A stretch of 64,000 nucleotides of DNA, taken from assembly GCA_903857665.1 (NCBI GenBank), contig CAIOFV010000061.1, positions 124,001-188,000 of the forward strand. The letters are read 5' to 3'. Positions 17,267 through 25,889 of the stretch are shown one piece after another (the stretch's first letter is position 1; every line of letters starts with the position of its first letter). This stretch comes from an uncultured Myxococcales bacterium. GTDB taxonomy: Bacteria; Myxococcota_A; UBA9042; DTJE01. Under the pieces are notes generated by a model, which saw nothing but the letters and a program-made list of their open reading frames with translations, did no database searches and had not been told where the DNA came from. The translations under genes were made by a program, and so were the position numbers.

Positions 17267-18057
17267 AGGTAATCCGGGCCCGGGACTACGACCAGATGTG
17301 CTCGTTCGCGGCGCACTTCATCGCGCGGCAGGTCAGCCACAAGCCGGACATGGTCCTGGGCCTGGCGACCGGACGGACGATGCAGGGCCTGTATCGCGAG
17401 GTGGTCGAGCGCCACCGGGCGGGCGAGGTGTCCTTCGCTGGTGTCCGGACGTTCAACCTGGACGAGTACGTGAACCTGGACCCCAACCACCCGGCGTCTT
17501 ACCACTCGTTCATGCGGTGGAACTTCGTCGAGCAGGTCGATATCCCCCCCGAAAACGTGCACATCCCCGACGGGAACAGCGACCGACTGCTGGAGGCCTC
17601 GGGCCTGTACGAGGCCGACATCAAGGCGGCCGGCGGCGTGGACCTGCAGGTGTTGGGCATCGGCCGGAACGGCCACATCGCGTTCAACGAGCCAGGGTCC
17701 AGCCTGGTGTCGCGGACGCGCGTCAAGCGCCTGTCGGCCGAAACGATCCTCGCCAACACGCCCGAGTTCGGCGACCCTGAAAGCGTGCCGCGGTACGTCA
17801 TCACGATGGGCATCGGCACGGTGATGGAGGCGCGCTTCCTGCTGCTGCTGGCGTCCGGGACCTCGAAGGCGCGGGCGGTCGAGCAGATGATCGAGGGGCC
17901 CCTGACGGCCCAGTGCCCGGCCAGCATCCTCCAGATGCACCCGCACGCCTTCGTGATCGTGGACGAGGCCGCGGCCGTGCGCCTGACCCACTCGTACGAA
18001 ACGGTGGAAGAGGTGCTGTCCGATCCCTACGAAGAGTACTTCTGGGAAGGCGCGTGA
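17263..18057 (+). CDS. nagB: Glucosamine-6-phosphate deaminase
   Basis: A 264-residue NagB, converting glucosamine-6-phosphate to fructose-6-phosphate and ammonia. D67 in FNLDEY is the catalytic base, and GRNGHIAFNEP supplies H138 and E143. An Asn precedes the Gly-His where E. coli has Asp; this NGH form is widespread in Firmicutes-type enzymes, so activity is expected. Phosphate-binding GLATGRT is at 33-39. The ATG overlaps the recJ stop. No nagA or GlcNAc uptake gene is adjacent, so it may serve cell-wall sugar recycling together with the GH4 enzyme elsewhere in the window; that link is only a guess. Confidence 0.93.
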   Translation: MKVIRARDYDQMCSFAAHFIARQVSHKPDMVLGLATGRTMQGLYREVVERHRAGEVSFAGVRTFNLDEYVNLDPNHPASYHSFMRWNFVEQVDIPPENVHIPDGNSDRLLEASGLYEADIKAAGGVDLQVLGIGRNGHIAFNEPGSSLVSRTRVKRLSAETILANTPEFGDPESVPRYVITMGIGTVMEARFLLLLASGTSKARAVEQMIEGPLTAQCPASILQMHPHAFVIVDEAAAVRLTHSYETVEEVLSDPYEEYFWEGA

Positions 18058-18122
18058 CCGGGCGCGCCGGTCGTCCTCCGCGACGGCCGAGCCCGCACGC
18101 GCTGGTTTCCGACCCGATCGTG

Positions 18123-18128
18123 TACGAT
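18123..18128 (+). promoter_or_regulatory. TANNNT box (TACGAT) 6 nt before ATG, leaderless-type promoter
   Basis: TACGAT ends 6 nt before the ATG at 18135 and no Shine-Dalgarno sequence fits between. The arrangement predicts transcription starting at or next to the start codon. The same geometry recurs at 23341, 39216, 54644 and 59333. Confidence 0.5.
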
Positions 18129-18134
18129 CCCCGC

Positions 18135-19106
18135 ATGATCCGCTTCCGCCTGCCACTGCTGGCCGCCGTCCTGCTGTCGTCGATCGCGGCGTCAGGCAAC
18201 CCGCGCGACATCGCCGCCGAGGAGGAGGAAAGCGTGGCGCTGCTGACCCTGGACGGGGAGGCCGCGCTGCGGGACCGGTTGTGGGAGCGCGTGCTGCTGG
18301 TCACTGCGAAGCCCATCGGCGAACCGATGGAGGACCCGGCATTGATCCCGGAACGCTTCGGGCAGGCGACCCGGGTCACGCGCGACGGCAAGGTGGAGAT
18401 CCTGACTGCGGCCATGCTGGTCGAGAACACCGCCCTGGTGCGGGTGACGAGGACGGGCGGCCGGCCCGGCGAGGGCATCGCGAAGGTCGGCCCCACGGAC
18501 GAGGCGTCCCTGATGGCCCGCCTGGAATGCGAGGGGCCCTGCGCGCTGGCGACGCCCCTGGACGCGGCCCCGCCCGAGGCATGGGAGCCCCGGCGACTGC
18601 TGTTTTTCGTGCTGCCGGGACTGCCCGACCAGCCCGTGCTGTCCCACGTCGAATCGCTGGGGCGCCAGGGGACGCCGTTCGAATCGATGATCGCTGTCCC
18701 CGGGACCGTGCCCCCGGGGACCGTGCTGTTCGACGTGATGGGTCGGGCGGTGGCGCTGACGGTGCGCAACTCGCCCACGCTGCAGAACCGGACGCTGGCC
18801 GCCGTGATGGTGCTGCCGAAACCGGATCCGGCGTCGCCGGCCGAGCCGCCTGCCCCCGGGACGAACCCGGAAACGCCGCTGGACGACGGGCGGCTGCGGC
18901 CCGACCTGCCGCGGGAAAAGACGCCCGCGCCCCCGGCTGCGCTGGCTCCTGCGCCGCCCCCCGCGCCGGCTCCCGCGCCCGAACCCGCGAAACCGGCGGT
19001 TCCCACCCGGAAACGCCCGGCCCCGGCGGCGGCGCCCGAACCCCTGTACTACCCGATCCCCGTCGAGCCGCCCGATACCGCCCCACGCGCCGGGAGCCCA
19101 CGATGA
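18135..19106 (+). CDS. Exported Pro-rich protein of unknown function
   Basis: I do not recognise this 323-residue protein. It has a plausible signal peptide (residues 1-21: RFR, then a Leu/Ala core, ending near SIAASG). Residues 30-230 look globular with alternating beta segments; LECEGPCALATP and FDVMGRAVALTVRN faintly recall degenerate trypsin-like folds, but no catalytic His-Asp-Ser set is evident. Residues 235-323 are Pro/Ala-rich and probably a flexible linker or wall-spanning segment. The start is supported by the TACGAT box 6 nt upstream and by the signal peptide. Its stop overlaps the tilS ATG, so both are likely cotranscribed. Confidence 0.7.
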   Translation: MIRFRLPLLAAVLLSSIAASGNPRDIAAEEEESVALLTLDGEAALRDRLWERVLLVTAKPIGEPMEDPALIPERFGQATRVTRDGKVEILTAAMLVENTALVRVTRTGGRPGEGIAKVGPTDEASLMARLECEGPCALATPLDAAPPEAWEPRRLLFFVLPGLPDQPVLSHVESLGRQGTPFESMIAVPGTVPPGTVLFDVMGRAVALTVRNSPTLQNRTLAAVMVLPKPDPASPAEPPAPGTNPETPLDDGRLRPDLPREKTPAPPAALAPAPPPAPAPAPEPAKPAVPTRKRPAPAAAPEPLYYPIPVEPPDTAPRAGSPR

Positions 19107-20146
19107 CCCGACAGGCCCGCCTTCCCGCGCGGCTGGTCGAGTTCGCGCGGTCTCGCGACCTGCTCTCGCGGGGCAGCCGCGTGCTGGTCGCGGTGTCGGG
19201 AGGGCCCGACAGCATGGTGCTGCTGCGCCTGCTGGTCCAGGCGCGCAAGGCGCTGGGCATCGACCTCGCGGTCGGCCACGTGGACCACGGGCTGCGCGCC
19301 GCATCCAGGCGGGACGCGGCCTTCGTCGAGCGCCAGGCCGCGGACATGGGGCTGCCGTTCCTGTCGCGACGCGTGAACGTCCGCGAACGGGCCCGGCGGA
19401 CCGGCGCATCCATCGAAACCGCGGCGCGGGAGGCCCGCTACGAGGCGCTGAGGGACCTGGCGATCGAGGCCGTCGCCAGCCGCATCGCCACGGGGCACAC
19501 CGCGTCCGACCAGGCCGAAACGGTGCTGATGCGACTGCTGCGCGGCACGGGTCCCCTGGGACTCGCGGGCATCGAGGCGAACACGTCCAGCGGCATCGCG
19601 CGGCCCCTGCTGTGCACCACCGCGGACGAGGTCCGGCAGTACGCCGTGGACCAGGGTATCGCGACCCGCGATGACGCGACGAACCGCGACCCGAGGCACT
19701 TCCGGAACCGCGTGCGGTCGATGCTGCTGCCGATGCTGAGGGTCGAAAACCCGCGCATCGACTTCCTGCTGGCCGATCTGGCCGAGGACGCCGCGGCGCT
19801 GTCGCTGGCGATCGGTGAAGCGGTGCGCGTCGAACCGGGGACGGGCGAGGTCCGGCTGCCCCGGCCCACGGGGCCCGACCCGCTGCTGCCGTACCGGGTC
19901 CGTGCCGCCTACGAGCAGGCCACCGGCGCTCCGCTGGGGCTGTCCCGCACCCACCTGGTGGCCGTGACGCGCCTGCTGACGACCGCGGGCGCCACCGGCG
20001 AGGTCCACCTGCCCAGGCGGGTCGTGGCGATCGTCGGGCGCGACGGCCTGCGACTGCACCCGGTGAAGGACGGCCCGCCGCCGGGCTCGCGCCGCAGGAC
20101 CCGGGTGGCGGACGAGGACCGCGTGGACGGGAAGCCGCGGGAGTGA
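19103..20146 (+). CDS. tilS: tRNA(Ile)-lysidine synthase
   Basis: A 347-residue TilS, which adds lysine to C34 of the tRNA-Ile CAU anticodon so that it reads AUA. The PP-loop motif SGGPDS is at residues 32-37; GHVDHGLR, the IATGHTASDQAETVLMRLLRG block and NRDPRHFRNRVR are all diagnostic. It is shorter than E. coli TilS (432); the C-terminal lysine-transfer domain is reduced, as in many bacteria of this kind. The ATG overlaps the preceding stop. It is convergent with the antiporter gene, with 41 bp between stops and no clear terminator hairpin. Confidence 0.93.
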   Translation: MTRQARLPARLVEFARSRDLLSRGSRVLVAVSGGPDSMVLLRLLVQARKALGIDLAVGHVDHGLRAASRRDAAFVERQAADMGLPFLSRRVNVRERARRTGASIETAAREARYEALRDLAIEAVASRIATGHTASDQAETVLMRLLRGTGPLGLAGIEANTSSGIARPLLCTTADEVRQYAVDQGIATRDDATNRDPRHFRNRVRSMLLPMLRVENPRIDFLLADLAEDAAALSLAIGEAVRVEPGTGEVRLPRPTGPDPLLPYRVRAAYEQATGAPLGLSRTHLVAVTRLLTTAGATGEVHLPRRVVAIVGRDGLRLHPVKDGPPPGSRRRTRVADEDRVDGKPRE

Positions 20147-20187
20147 CGACGGGGGCCTGACCGGGCAGCGCGACCGTGGCCGACAGG

Positions 20188-21639
20188 CTAGACGCCCAGC
20201 ACGAAGAACACCACCGACACCAGCACGAACAGCGGGATCAGGATCGCGGCGGAGTACAGCATGTACCCGCCGAAGGACGGCATCGCGACGCGGGTCGGCC
20301 CCTTTTCCTCGGCGATGGCCTTCACCATGAAGTTCGGGCCGTTGCCGATGTAGGTGTTGGCGCCCATGAACACCGCGCCCAGCGAAATCGCCCGCAGGAT
20401 CGCCACGCCGTCGGCGGTGGCCAGCAGGTCCACGGCGCGCGTCACGCCCATCGACCCCTGCGCCAGGGCCAGGAACGTCAGGTACGTCGGCGTGTTGTCC
20501 AGGAACGAAGACAGGCCGCCCGCCGCCCAGAAGTACTGCCACGGCCGGGTGACGCCCAGCTCGCCGCCCCGGTACTGCAGCAGCACCAGCGCGGGCACCA
20601 TCGTGATGAAGATGCCCAGGAACAGCACCCCCACCTCGACGATGGCGTTGAACGTGAAGGCGTTGGCGACGTGGTTGGCCTTCGGCGTCAGCACCAGCGA
20701 CGCCAGCCCCAGGCCGACCATGATCCCGTCCCGCACGAACCCGTTCAGGCCCACCTGCCCGGACACGACGATGGTCGCCAGCACGCCCACGATCAGGCCC
20801 ACGTTCAGCCAGCCGTCGATGCCCACCGGCTGGTCGTCGGCGATGTCGCGGGCCACGTCCTCGGGGGCCTCGCGGGCGAACGCGCGCCGGTCCCACACGT
20901 AGTACAGGCCCAGCAGCAGCGCGTTCATCAGCAGCCATTCGGGCCACAGGCCCAGCGTCCAGGTGAACGGGATGCCCTTCAGGAAGCCCATGTATAGCGG
21001 CGGGTCCCCCAGCGGCGTCAGGCTGCCGGCGATGTTCGACACGATGAAGATGAAGAACACGAAGGTGTGGGTCTTGTGGACGCGGTCCTGGTTGGTCCGC
21101 AGCATGGGGCGGATCAGCAGCATGGACGCGCCGGTGGTGCCGAACACGTTGGCGAGGACCGCCCCGACGGCCAGGAACGCCGTGTTGGTTCCCGGCCTCG
21201 CCGTCATGTTCCCGCGCAGCACGATGCCGCCCGAGATGGTGTACAGCGACCACAGCAGCGCGATGAAGCCGACGTAGTCCTCCAGCGACTCCAGCAGGCG
21301 CGGCACGTCGTTCAACGCGTAGAACGCGAGGATCGGCAGCGACACGATCGCCGCCACCAGCGCCTTGTTGCGGTTGCGTTCCCAGAAGTGCGGCGCAGCC
21401 AGGGGCAGCACGGCGATGGCCAGCAGCAGCAGCACGAAGGGCAGCACGGCGTAGACCGGGGGCAGCACGACGGCCGTGGCTTCGGCCGCCTCGCCGCACC
21501 CGCAGGATTCCCCCGCCCACGCCAGCACCGGGGTCAGAAGGGTCGCCAGGAAGGCGGGCAGGATCGCCAGGAAGGCCGGCAGGATCCCGAACGTCGGCGC
21601 GGTTCGACCGGGACACGGGAATCGCCGCGGAAACGGCAC
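20188..21639 (-). CDS. NhaD/CitMHS-type sodium:proton antiporter
   Basis: A 483-residue polytopic membrane protein of the ion transporter superfamily, probably exchanging Na+ for H+. The GTG at 21639 is chosen because GGGAGG lies 6 bp upstream; a longer frame exists but lacks a ribosome site. About 11-12 hydrophobic segments are seen. Family-like blocks are GTTGASMLLIRP, NIAGSLTPLGDPPLYMGFLKG, SSFLDNTPTYLTFLALAQ and GANTYIGNGPNFMVKAIAEE, the last two being the paired re-entrant motifs of NhaD/CitM proteins. A Cys-Gly-Cys in the first periplasmic stretch is unusual. It is divergent from mscS with 105 bp between; both respond to osmotic or ionic stress in other bacteria. Confidence 0.88.
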   Translation of the reverse strand: MPFPRRFPCPGRTAPTFGILPAFLAILPAFLATLLTPVLAWAGESCGCGEAAEATAVVLPPVYAVLPFVLLLLAIAVLPLAAPHFWERNRNKALVAAIVSLPILAFYALNDVPRLLESLEDYVGFIALLWSLYTISGGIVLRGNMTARPGTNTAFLAVGAVLANVFGTTGASMLLIRPMLRTNQDRVHKTHTFVFFIFIVSNIAGSLTPLGDPPLYMGFLKGIPFTWTLGLWPEWLLMNALLLGLYYVWDRRAFAREAPEDVARDIADDQPVGIDGWLNVGLIVGVLATIVVSGQVGLNGFVRDGIMVGLGLASLVLTPKANHVANAFTFNAIVEVGVLFLGIFITMVPALVLLQYRGGELGVTRPWQYFWAAGGLSSFLDNTPTYLTFLALAQGSMGVTRAVDLLATADGVAILRAISLGAVFMGANTYIGNGPNFMVKAIAEEKGPTRVAMPSFGGYMLYSAAILIPLFVLVSVVFFVLGV

Positions 21640-21744
21640 GGGACACCTCCCTCGGGACGCGGCCGGCCGCGTCCTGCAGGGCCGCATTGTACCCTCCCCC
21701 GGGGTTCCGGGATATGCTTCGACCCGTCCCTGGAGGGCGGATCG

Positions 21745-23331
21745 ATGACCCTAGGACGATGGATGGGGGCCTGCGGGCTGGTCGTCGCGCTGACGACGCT
21801 GCCGATCGGGACGACGGCCGGGGCGGCCGAAACCGGCGTGGAGACCGCGCCCATCGACCGTCCCTGCGCCTCGCCCCGGCAGGTGATGCGGACCCTGCTT
21901 CACTGGCAGACTCCCCCGCTCGACGACTCGATCCGCGCCTCCGCGTGCATCGACCGGACGGAAATGGAATCCCCAGCGCAGGCCGCGCCCGAGATGGCGG
22001 CGAAGTTGAAGAAGGTGCTGGACGGGCGAGGCCTGTTCGTGGACCTCGAAAACGTGCCCGACGACCCGGAATACAAGGACGACCTGGGCCAGAACGCGTT
22101 CGACCTGTTCCCGGATCGCCTGGGCAACATCCCGATGGTCCGGCAGGGACACCGCTGGGTGTTCCCTCCCTCGACCCTCGACCGCATCGACGACCTGTAC
22201 CGGCAGACCTACCCGCTGGACCTGGCCGCCATGATGGGCGCGGCGCCGCTGTGGCTGCGGCTCCAGCTGGTCGGCGTGGCGGTCTGGCAGGTGCTGGGCA
22301 TGCTGCTGCTGTTCGGCGCCAGCATCCTGCTGCAGCGCATGGTCATCATCCTGGTGGCGACCACCTTGCACCGGCTGGCCGGGCAGATGGGCCACGACGG
22401 CGCGAAGGAGGTGGCCCATCGCTCGGCCGCGCCACTGGGCGGGCTGGCGATGGCGGGCATGTTCGCGGCGGGGATGCCGCTGCTGCAGTTCGCGGTTTCC
22501 GTGAACCGTGTCGGGCTGTTCGCGGCCCGCGTGCTGGCCGCGGCGTCGCTGGTCTGGCTGGGCTACCGGATGGCGGACGTCCTGTCGGACGCGATGGCCC
22601 GGAAGGCGGCGAAGACCGAAACCAAGCTGGACGACCAGCTGGTGCCGATCGTCCGGAAGGTGCTGAAGTTCGTGGTGGGCGTGCTGGGCGGCGTCTTCAT
22701 CCTGCACAACCTGGACGTCAACGTCGGGTCGCTGCTGGCCGGCCTGGGACTGGGAGGCGCGGCCCTTGCCTTCGCCGCCAAGGACAGCCTGGCGCACTTC
22801 TTCGGATCGCTGATGATCTTCCTGGACAAGCCCTTCCAGATCGGGGACTACATCCTGGTCGGGAAGGAGGTGGAAGGCACGGTCGAGGAGGTCGGGTTCC
22901 GGTCCACGCGCGTCCGGACGCCCCAGGACTCGCTGATGACGGTGCCGAACGCCAAGATGGCCGAGTCCATCATCGACAACCTCGGTGTCCGCAAGCTGCG
23001 GCGCTACCGGGCCGTCCTGGGGCTGGCGTACGACACGCCCCCGGAGCGCATCGAGGCGTTCTGCGAAGGCATCCGGCAGATCTTCATCCACACCGACGGG
23101 GTCGTCCAGGACCGGTGCCTGGTGGAATTCCAGGACCTGTCCGAATCTTCGCTGTCCATCCTGCTGAACGCGTTCATCGAGGCGCCGGACTGGGCGGCCG
23201 AGATGCGCATCCGCACCGTCCTGAACCTGGCCCTGCTGCGCCTGGCGAAGGAACTGGGCGTCGAGTACGCGTTCCCGACCCACACGGTCCACGTCGCGAC
23301 GATGCCGCAGGACGGTGGAGCGGCGAACTGA
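21745..23331 (+). CDS. MscS-family mechanosensitive channel
   Basis: A 528-residue small-conductance mechanosensitive channel that releases solutes on hypo-osmotic shock. There is a cleavable signal peptide (1-28), a periplasmic domain to about residue 165, then five or so membrane helices. The pore helix GSLLAGLGLGGAALAFAAKDSLAHFFGS is the MscS signature, and the cytosolic beta domain has PFQIGDYILVG, EEVGFRSTRVRTPQ and VPNAKMAES. It is longer than E. coli MscS (286), resembling YbdG/YnaI-sized members. ATG at 21745 follows GGAGGG. A TATGCT -10-like box lies at 21713-21718 without a good -35. Confidence 0.93.
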   Translation: MTLGRWMGACGLVVALTTLPIGTTAGAAETGVETAPIDRPCASPRQVMRTLLHWQTPPLDDSIRASACIDRTEMESPAQAAPEMAAKLKKVLDGRGLFVDLENVPDDPEYKDDLGQNAFDLFPDRLGNIPMVRQGHRWVFPPSTLDRIDDLYRQTYPLDLAAMMGAAPLWLRLQLVGVAVWQVLGMLLLFGASILLQRMVIILVATTLHRLAGQMGHDGAKEVAHRSAAPLGGLAMAGMFAAGMPLLQFAVSVNRVGLFAARVLAAASLVWLGYRMADVLSDAMARKAAKTETKLDDQLVPIVRKVLKFVVGVLGGVFILHNLDVNVGSLLAGLGLGGAALAFAAKDSLAHFFGSLMIFLDKPFQIGDYILVGKEVEGTVEEVGFRSTRVRTPQDSLMTVPNAKMAESIIDNLGVRKLRRYRAVLGLAYDTPPERIEAFCEGIRQIFIHTDGVVQDRCLVEFQDLSESSLSILLNAFIEAPDWAAEMRIRTVLNLALLRLAKELGVEYAFPTHTVHVATMPQDGGAAN

Positions 23332-23340
23332 GGCTGGTGA

Positions 23341-23346
23341 TACGAT
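23341..23346 (+). promoter_or_regulatory. TANNNT box (TACGAT) 7 nt before ATG, leaderless-type promoter
   Basis: TACGAT lies 7 nt before the ATG at 23354 with a C-rich spacer and no Shine-Dalgarno sequence. It sits just after the mscS stop, giving the permease operon its own start point. Confidence 0.5.
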
Positions 23347-23353
23347 CCCCCCG

Positions 23354-24604
23354 ATGATTCGCCGCACCGCCATCGCCCTCGCGTCCGCCCTGCTGACCCT
23401 GTGGGCCATCGCAACCGGGACCTTCCTGCTGATGGAGCACGCCCCGGGCGGCCCGCTGTCGGGCGAACGACGCCTGGAACCGGCCGTCGAGGCGGCGAAC
23501 CTGGCCGGCCTGGGCCTGGCCGACCTGGTGCGGGCGCCTTGCGACGGATTGTTGCGGCAGCTGATCGCCGAGGACGCCGAGGTCGAGCCGGGCGCCGCCG
23601 CGGGTGTCGTGGGCGGGGCCGGCGAAGGGTGCACGGTGAAGCCCGGTCGCGGCGGGACCGTGCTGCTGGCCCTGGCCGTTCCCGGGGATGCGGTGCGCCT
23701 GGACCAGCCGCTGCTGGCGGTGCGGCCACCCCTGTGGACCCGCTATGTCCACGCGATGGCCGCCCTGGCGCGGCTGGACCTGGGCGTCACGTACACCAGC
23801 CGGGGCGAACGAACGGTCCGGGAGAACCTGGCGGACGGCCTGCCCGTGTCCATGGCGATCGGCGGCCTCGCCCTGGCGTTCGCGACGCTGTTCGGGATCC
23901 CCCTCGGGCTGTGGGCCGCGGCGCGACGGGGCAGCCTGGGCGATCGGCTGCTGGCCGCGCTGTCCACCGCCGCGGTCAGCGTGCCGGCCATCGTGCTGGG
24001 CCCGTTCCTGATGTACCTGCTGGCGATCCGGTTCCGGGTGTTCCGGCCCGGCGGCCTGGAAGGGCCGATGGATCTGGTGCTTCCGGCGATGACGCTGGGC
24101 CTGATCCTGGCGGGCGTGTTCCAGCGGATGACCCGGGCCGGGGCGTCGTCGTTCCTGGAAGGGTCCGTCGCGTTCGCCTTGCGGGCCCGCGGCATCCCCG
24201 AGCGCCGCGTGGTGGGCGTGCACGCGCTGCGACACGCGGCGATCCCGATGCTGGGCTACCTGCCGCCGGCGGTGGCGTCGCTGCTGACCGGGTCGGTGGT
24301 GGTCGAAACGGTGTTCCACCTGCCGGGCGTCGCACGGTACCTGGTGGGCGCCGCGCTGAACCGCGACCACCCGATGGTGATGGGCGTCGTGCTGACCTAC
24401 AGCGTGCTGCTGGTGGCCTGTACCGCCCTGGCGGACGTGGTGCACCCGTGGCTGGACCCCAGGCTGCGGGCGGCGGGAAGGTCGGGACGGGACGGCGGCG
24501 CGGGATCGGCGGACGCGGACCCGGCGAGTTCCGAAACGATGCGTACCGACCGCGTCCCCGAGGGCGACCGGTCGCGGACGCCCCCCGACGGAGGTGCGCC
24601 ATGA
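23354..24604 (+). CDS. Peptide/nickel-type ABC transporter permease (DppB/OppB-like) with large periplasmic insert
   Basis: A 416-residue inner-membrane permease. TM1 is at residues 5-25, and the conserved LDLGVTYTSRG precedes TM2 near residue 160. Typical DppB proteins have about 60-70 residues there; this one has about 110. The insert contains two hairpin-like repeats (APCDGLLRQLI... and LALAVPGDAVRLDQPLLAV) that resemble biotinyl-lipoyl or barrel-sandwich strands. The EAA loop (HALRHAAIPMLGYLPP) that contacts the ATPase is intact. The C-terminal 35 residues are polar and disordered. It overlaps the next permease by 4 bp. No ATPase or binding-protein gene is adjacent. Confidence 0.88.
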   Translation: MIRRTAIALASALLTLWAIATGTFLLMEHAPGGPLSGERRLEPAVEAANLAGLGLADLVRAPCDGLLRQLIAEDAEVEPGAAAGVVGGAGEGCTVKPGRGGTVLLALAVPGDAVRLDQPLLAVRPPLWTRYVHAMAALARLDLGVTYTSRGERTVRENLADGLPVSMAIGGLALAFATLFGIPLGLWAAARRGSLGDRLLAALSTAAVSVPAIVLGPFLMYLLAIRFRVFRPGGLEGPMDLVLPAMTLGLILAGVFQRMTRAGASSFLEGSVAFALRARGIPERRVVGVHALRHAAIPMLGYLPPAVASLLTGSVVVETVFHLPGVARYLVGAALNRDHPMVMGVVLTYSVLLVACTALADVVHPWLDPRLRAAGRSGRDGGAGSADADPASSETMRTDRVPEGDRSRTPPDGGAP

Positions 24605-25818
24605 AGCGCCTTCCGCCGACCCGCCTTGCCGCGTACGCCGGGCTGGCCCTGCTGTTCGCGCTGGCCATCGCCGGACCCCGGGCAGGCACGTGGGTGACCG
24701 GCTACGGCGTCGATGAGCAGCACACGACGTTCCCCTTCGCGCCGCCCGGGTTCCGGGACGTCCCGGCCGCGGACCCCGCCTTCGACGGCGAAAAGGCGGC
24801 GTTCGCGCTGCTGGACCTCCGTGGCAGCGGCCGCCTGGCCTGGGTCGCGGACCCCGACGGCACGCCCCGCTCGCCCGACCTGGAGCCGGCCGCCGCCGCG
24901 TGGCGCAGCCTGTCCCTCGCGCTGTCGGACGCCTGGGGCGCCGAGGGCGATCGCGGTCGGATCCCCAGCACCGTGGTGAAGGACGCGCTGCACGGCCGCT
25001 ACGCCTGGATGGCCGCGGTGCTGACGGTGTGCGAAGACGACTCGTGCCCCATCGGGCCGCTGGTGGAAACCTCGCGCTTCCTGCGCCTGTCCCCGGCGCA
25101 CCTGGCCGCACTGGACGTGAACGGCGACGGCGTCGTGGACATCGACGAATTCCGGGGCGCCCCGCGCACGTTCCCCCACCTTCTGGGCACCGACGACCTG
25201 GGGCGGGACACATTCGTGCGCCTGATGGACGGCGTCCGGATGTCGCTGGCCGTCGGGCTGGTCGCGGCGCTGGCCGCCTCGCTGATCGGCATCGCGTGGG
25301 GCGCCACCGCCGCGCTGGCCGGCGGCGCGATCGAGTCCGTGATGATGCGCGTGGTGGACGTCATCTACGGGCTGCCGTTCCTGTTCATCGTGATCCTGCT
25401 GATCTCGCTGGTCGGGCCGTCCACCCTGAACGTGCTGCTGGCCATCGCGGGCGTCCAGTGGCTGACCATGGCCCGCACCGTGCGTTCGCTGGTCAAGTCC
25501 CTGCGGTCCGCACCCTACGTCGAGGCGGCCGAGGTGATGGGCTGCGGCCCCGTGGCGCTGGTCACCCGGCACCTGGTCCCGAATGCCCGCCGCCCGATCC
25601 TGGCCTGGGCCGCGCTGCTGGTCCCGGCCGCGATCAAGGAGGAAGCCTTCCTGTCGTTCCTGGGCCTGGGCGTGCAGGCACCGCGCGCGTCGCTGGGGAC
25701 CCTGATCGCGGACGGCGCCGGCCGGCTGGCCGAATCCCCCTGGCTGGTCGCGGCGCCCGCCATCGTGCTGTTCCTGCTGGTCCTCTGCATCACGGTGGCT
25801 GCCGACGAGGGGCGGTAA
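24601..25818 (+). CDS. Peptide/nickel-type ABC transporter permease (DppC/OppC-like) with EF-hand in periplasmic insert
   Basis: A 405-residue permease, partner of the preceding gene (ATGA overlap, GGAGG upstream). TM1 is at residues 8-25. The family motif LLGTDDLGRD is at 194-203, but between them lies about 165 residues instead of the usual 50-60. The insert has a canonical 12-residue EF-hand loop at 172-183 (DVNGDGVVDIDE: ligands D172, N174, D176, D180, E183), preceded by a helix. A degenerate partner loop may lie at 72-83. TM2-TM6 and the EAA loop (ARRPILAWAALLVPAAIKEEAFLSFLGLG) are standard. A Ca2+-sensing or structural role in substrate docking is inferred. Confidence 0.88.
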   Translation: MKRLPPTRLAAYAGLALLFALAIAGPRAGTWVTGYGVDEQHTTFPFAPPGFRDVPAADPAFDGEKAAFALLDLRGSGRLAWVADPDGTPRSPDLEPAAAAWRSLSLALSDAWGAEGDRGRIPSTVVKDALHGRYAWMAAVLTVCEDDSCPIGPLVETSRFLRLSPAHLAALDVNGDGVVDIDEFRGAPRTFPHLLGTDDLGRDTFVRLMDGVRMSLAVGLVAALAASLIGIAWGATAALAGGAIESVMMRVVDVIYGLPFLFIVILLISLVGPSTLNVLLAIAGVQWLTMARTVRSLVKSLRSAPYVEAAEVMGCGPVALVTRHLVPNARRPILAWAALLVPAAIKEEAFLSFLGLGVQAPRASLGTLIADGAGRLAESPWLVAAPAIVLFLLVLCITVAADEGR

Positions 25819-25889
25819 CCAGGACCCTTCGCCCTTGATCCTCCCGCCCAGCGCCCCATCTTGCATGCGTCGCGATCCAGGGAGGCCCC

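Noticed and set aside
17263-18057. Loss of the catalytic Asp in NagB (Asn before Gly-His).
   Set aside because: The NGH form occurs in many active Firmicutes-type NagB enzymes; D67, H138 and E143 are kept.
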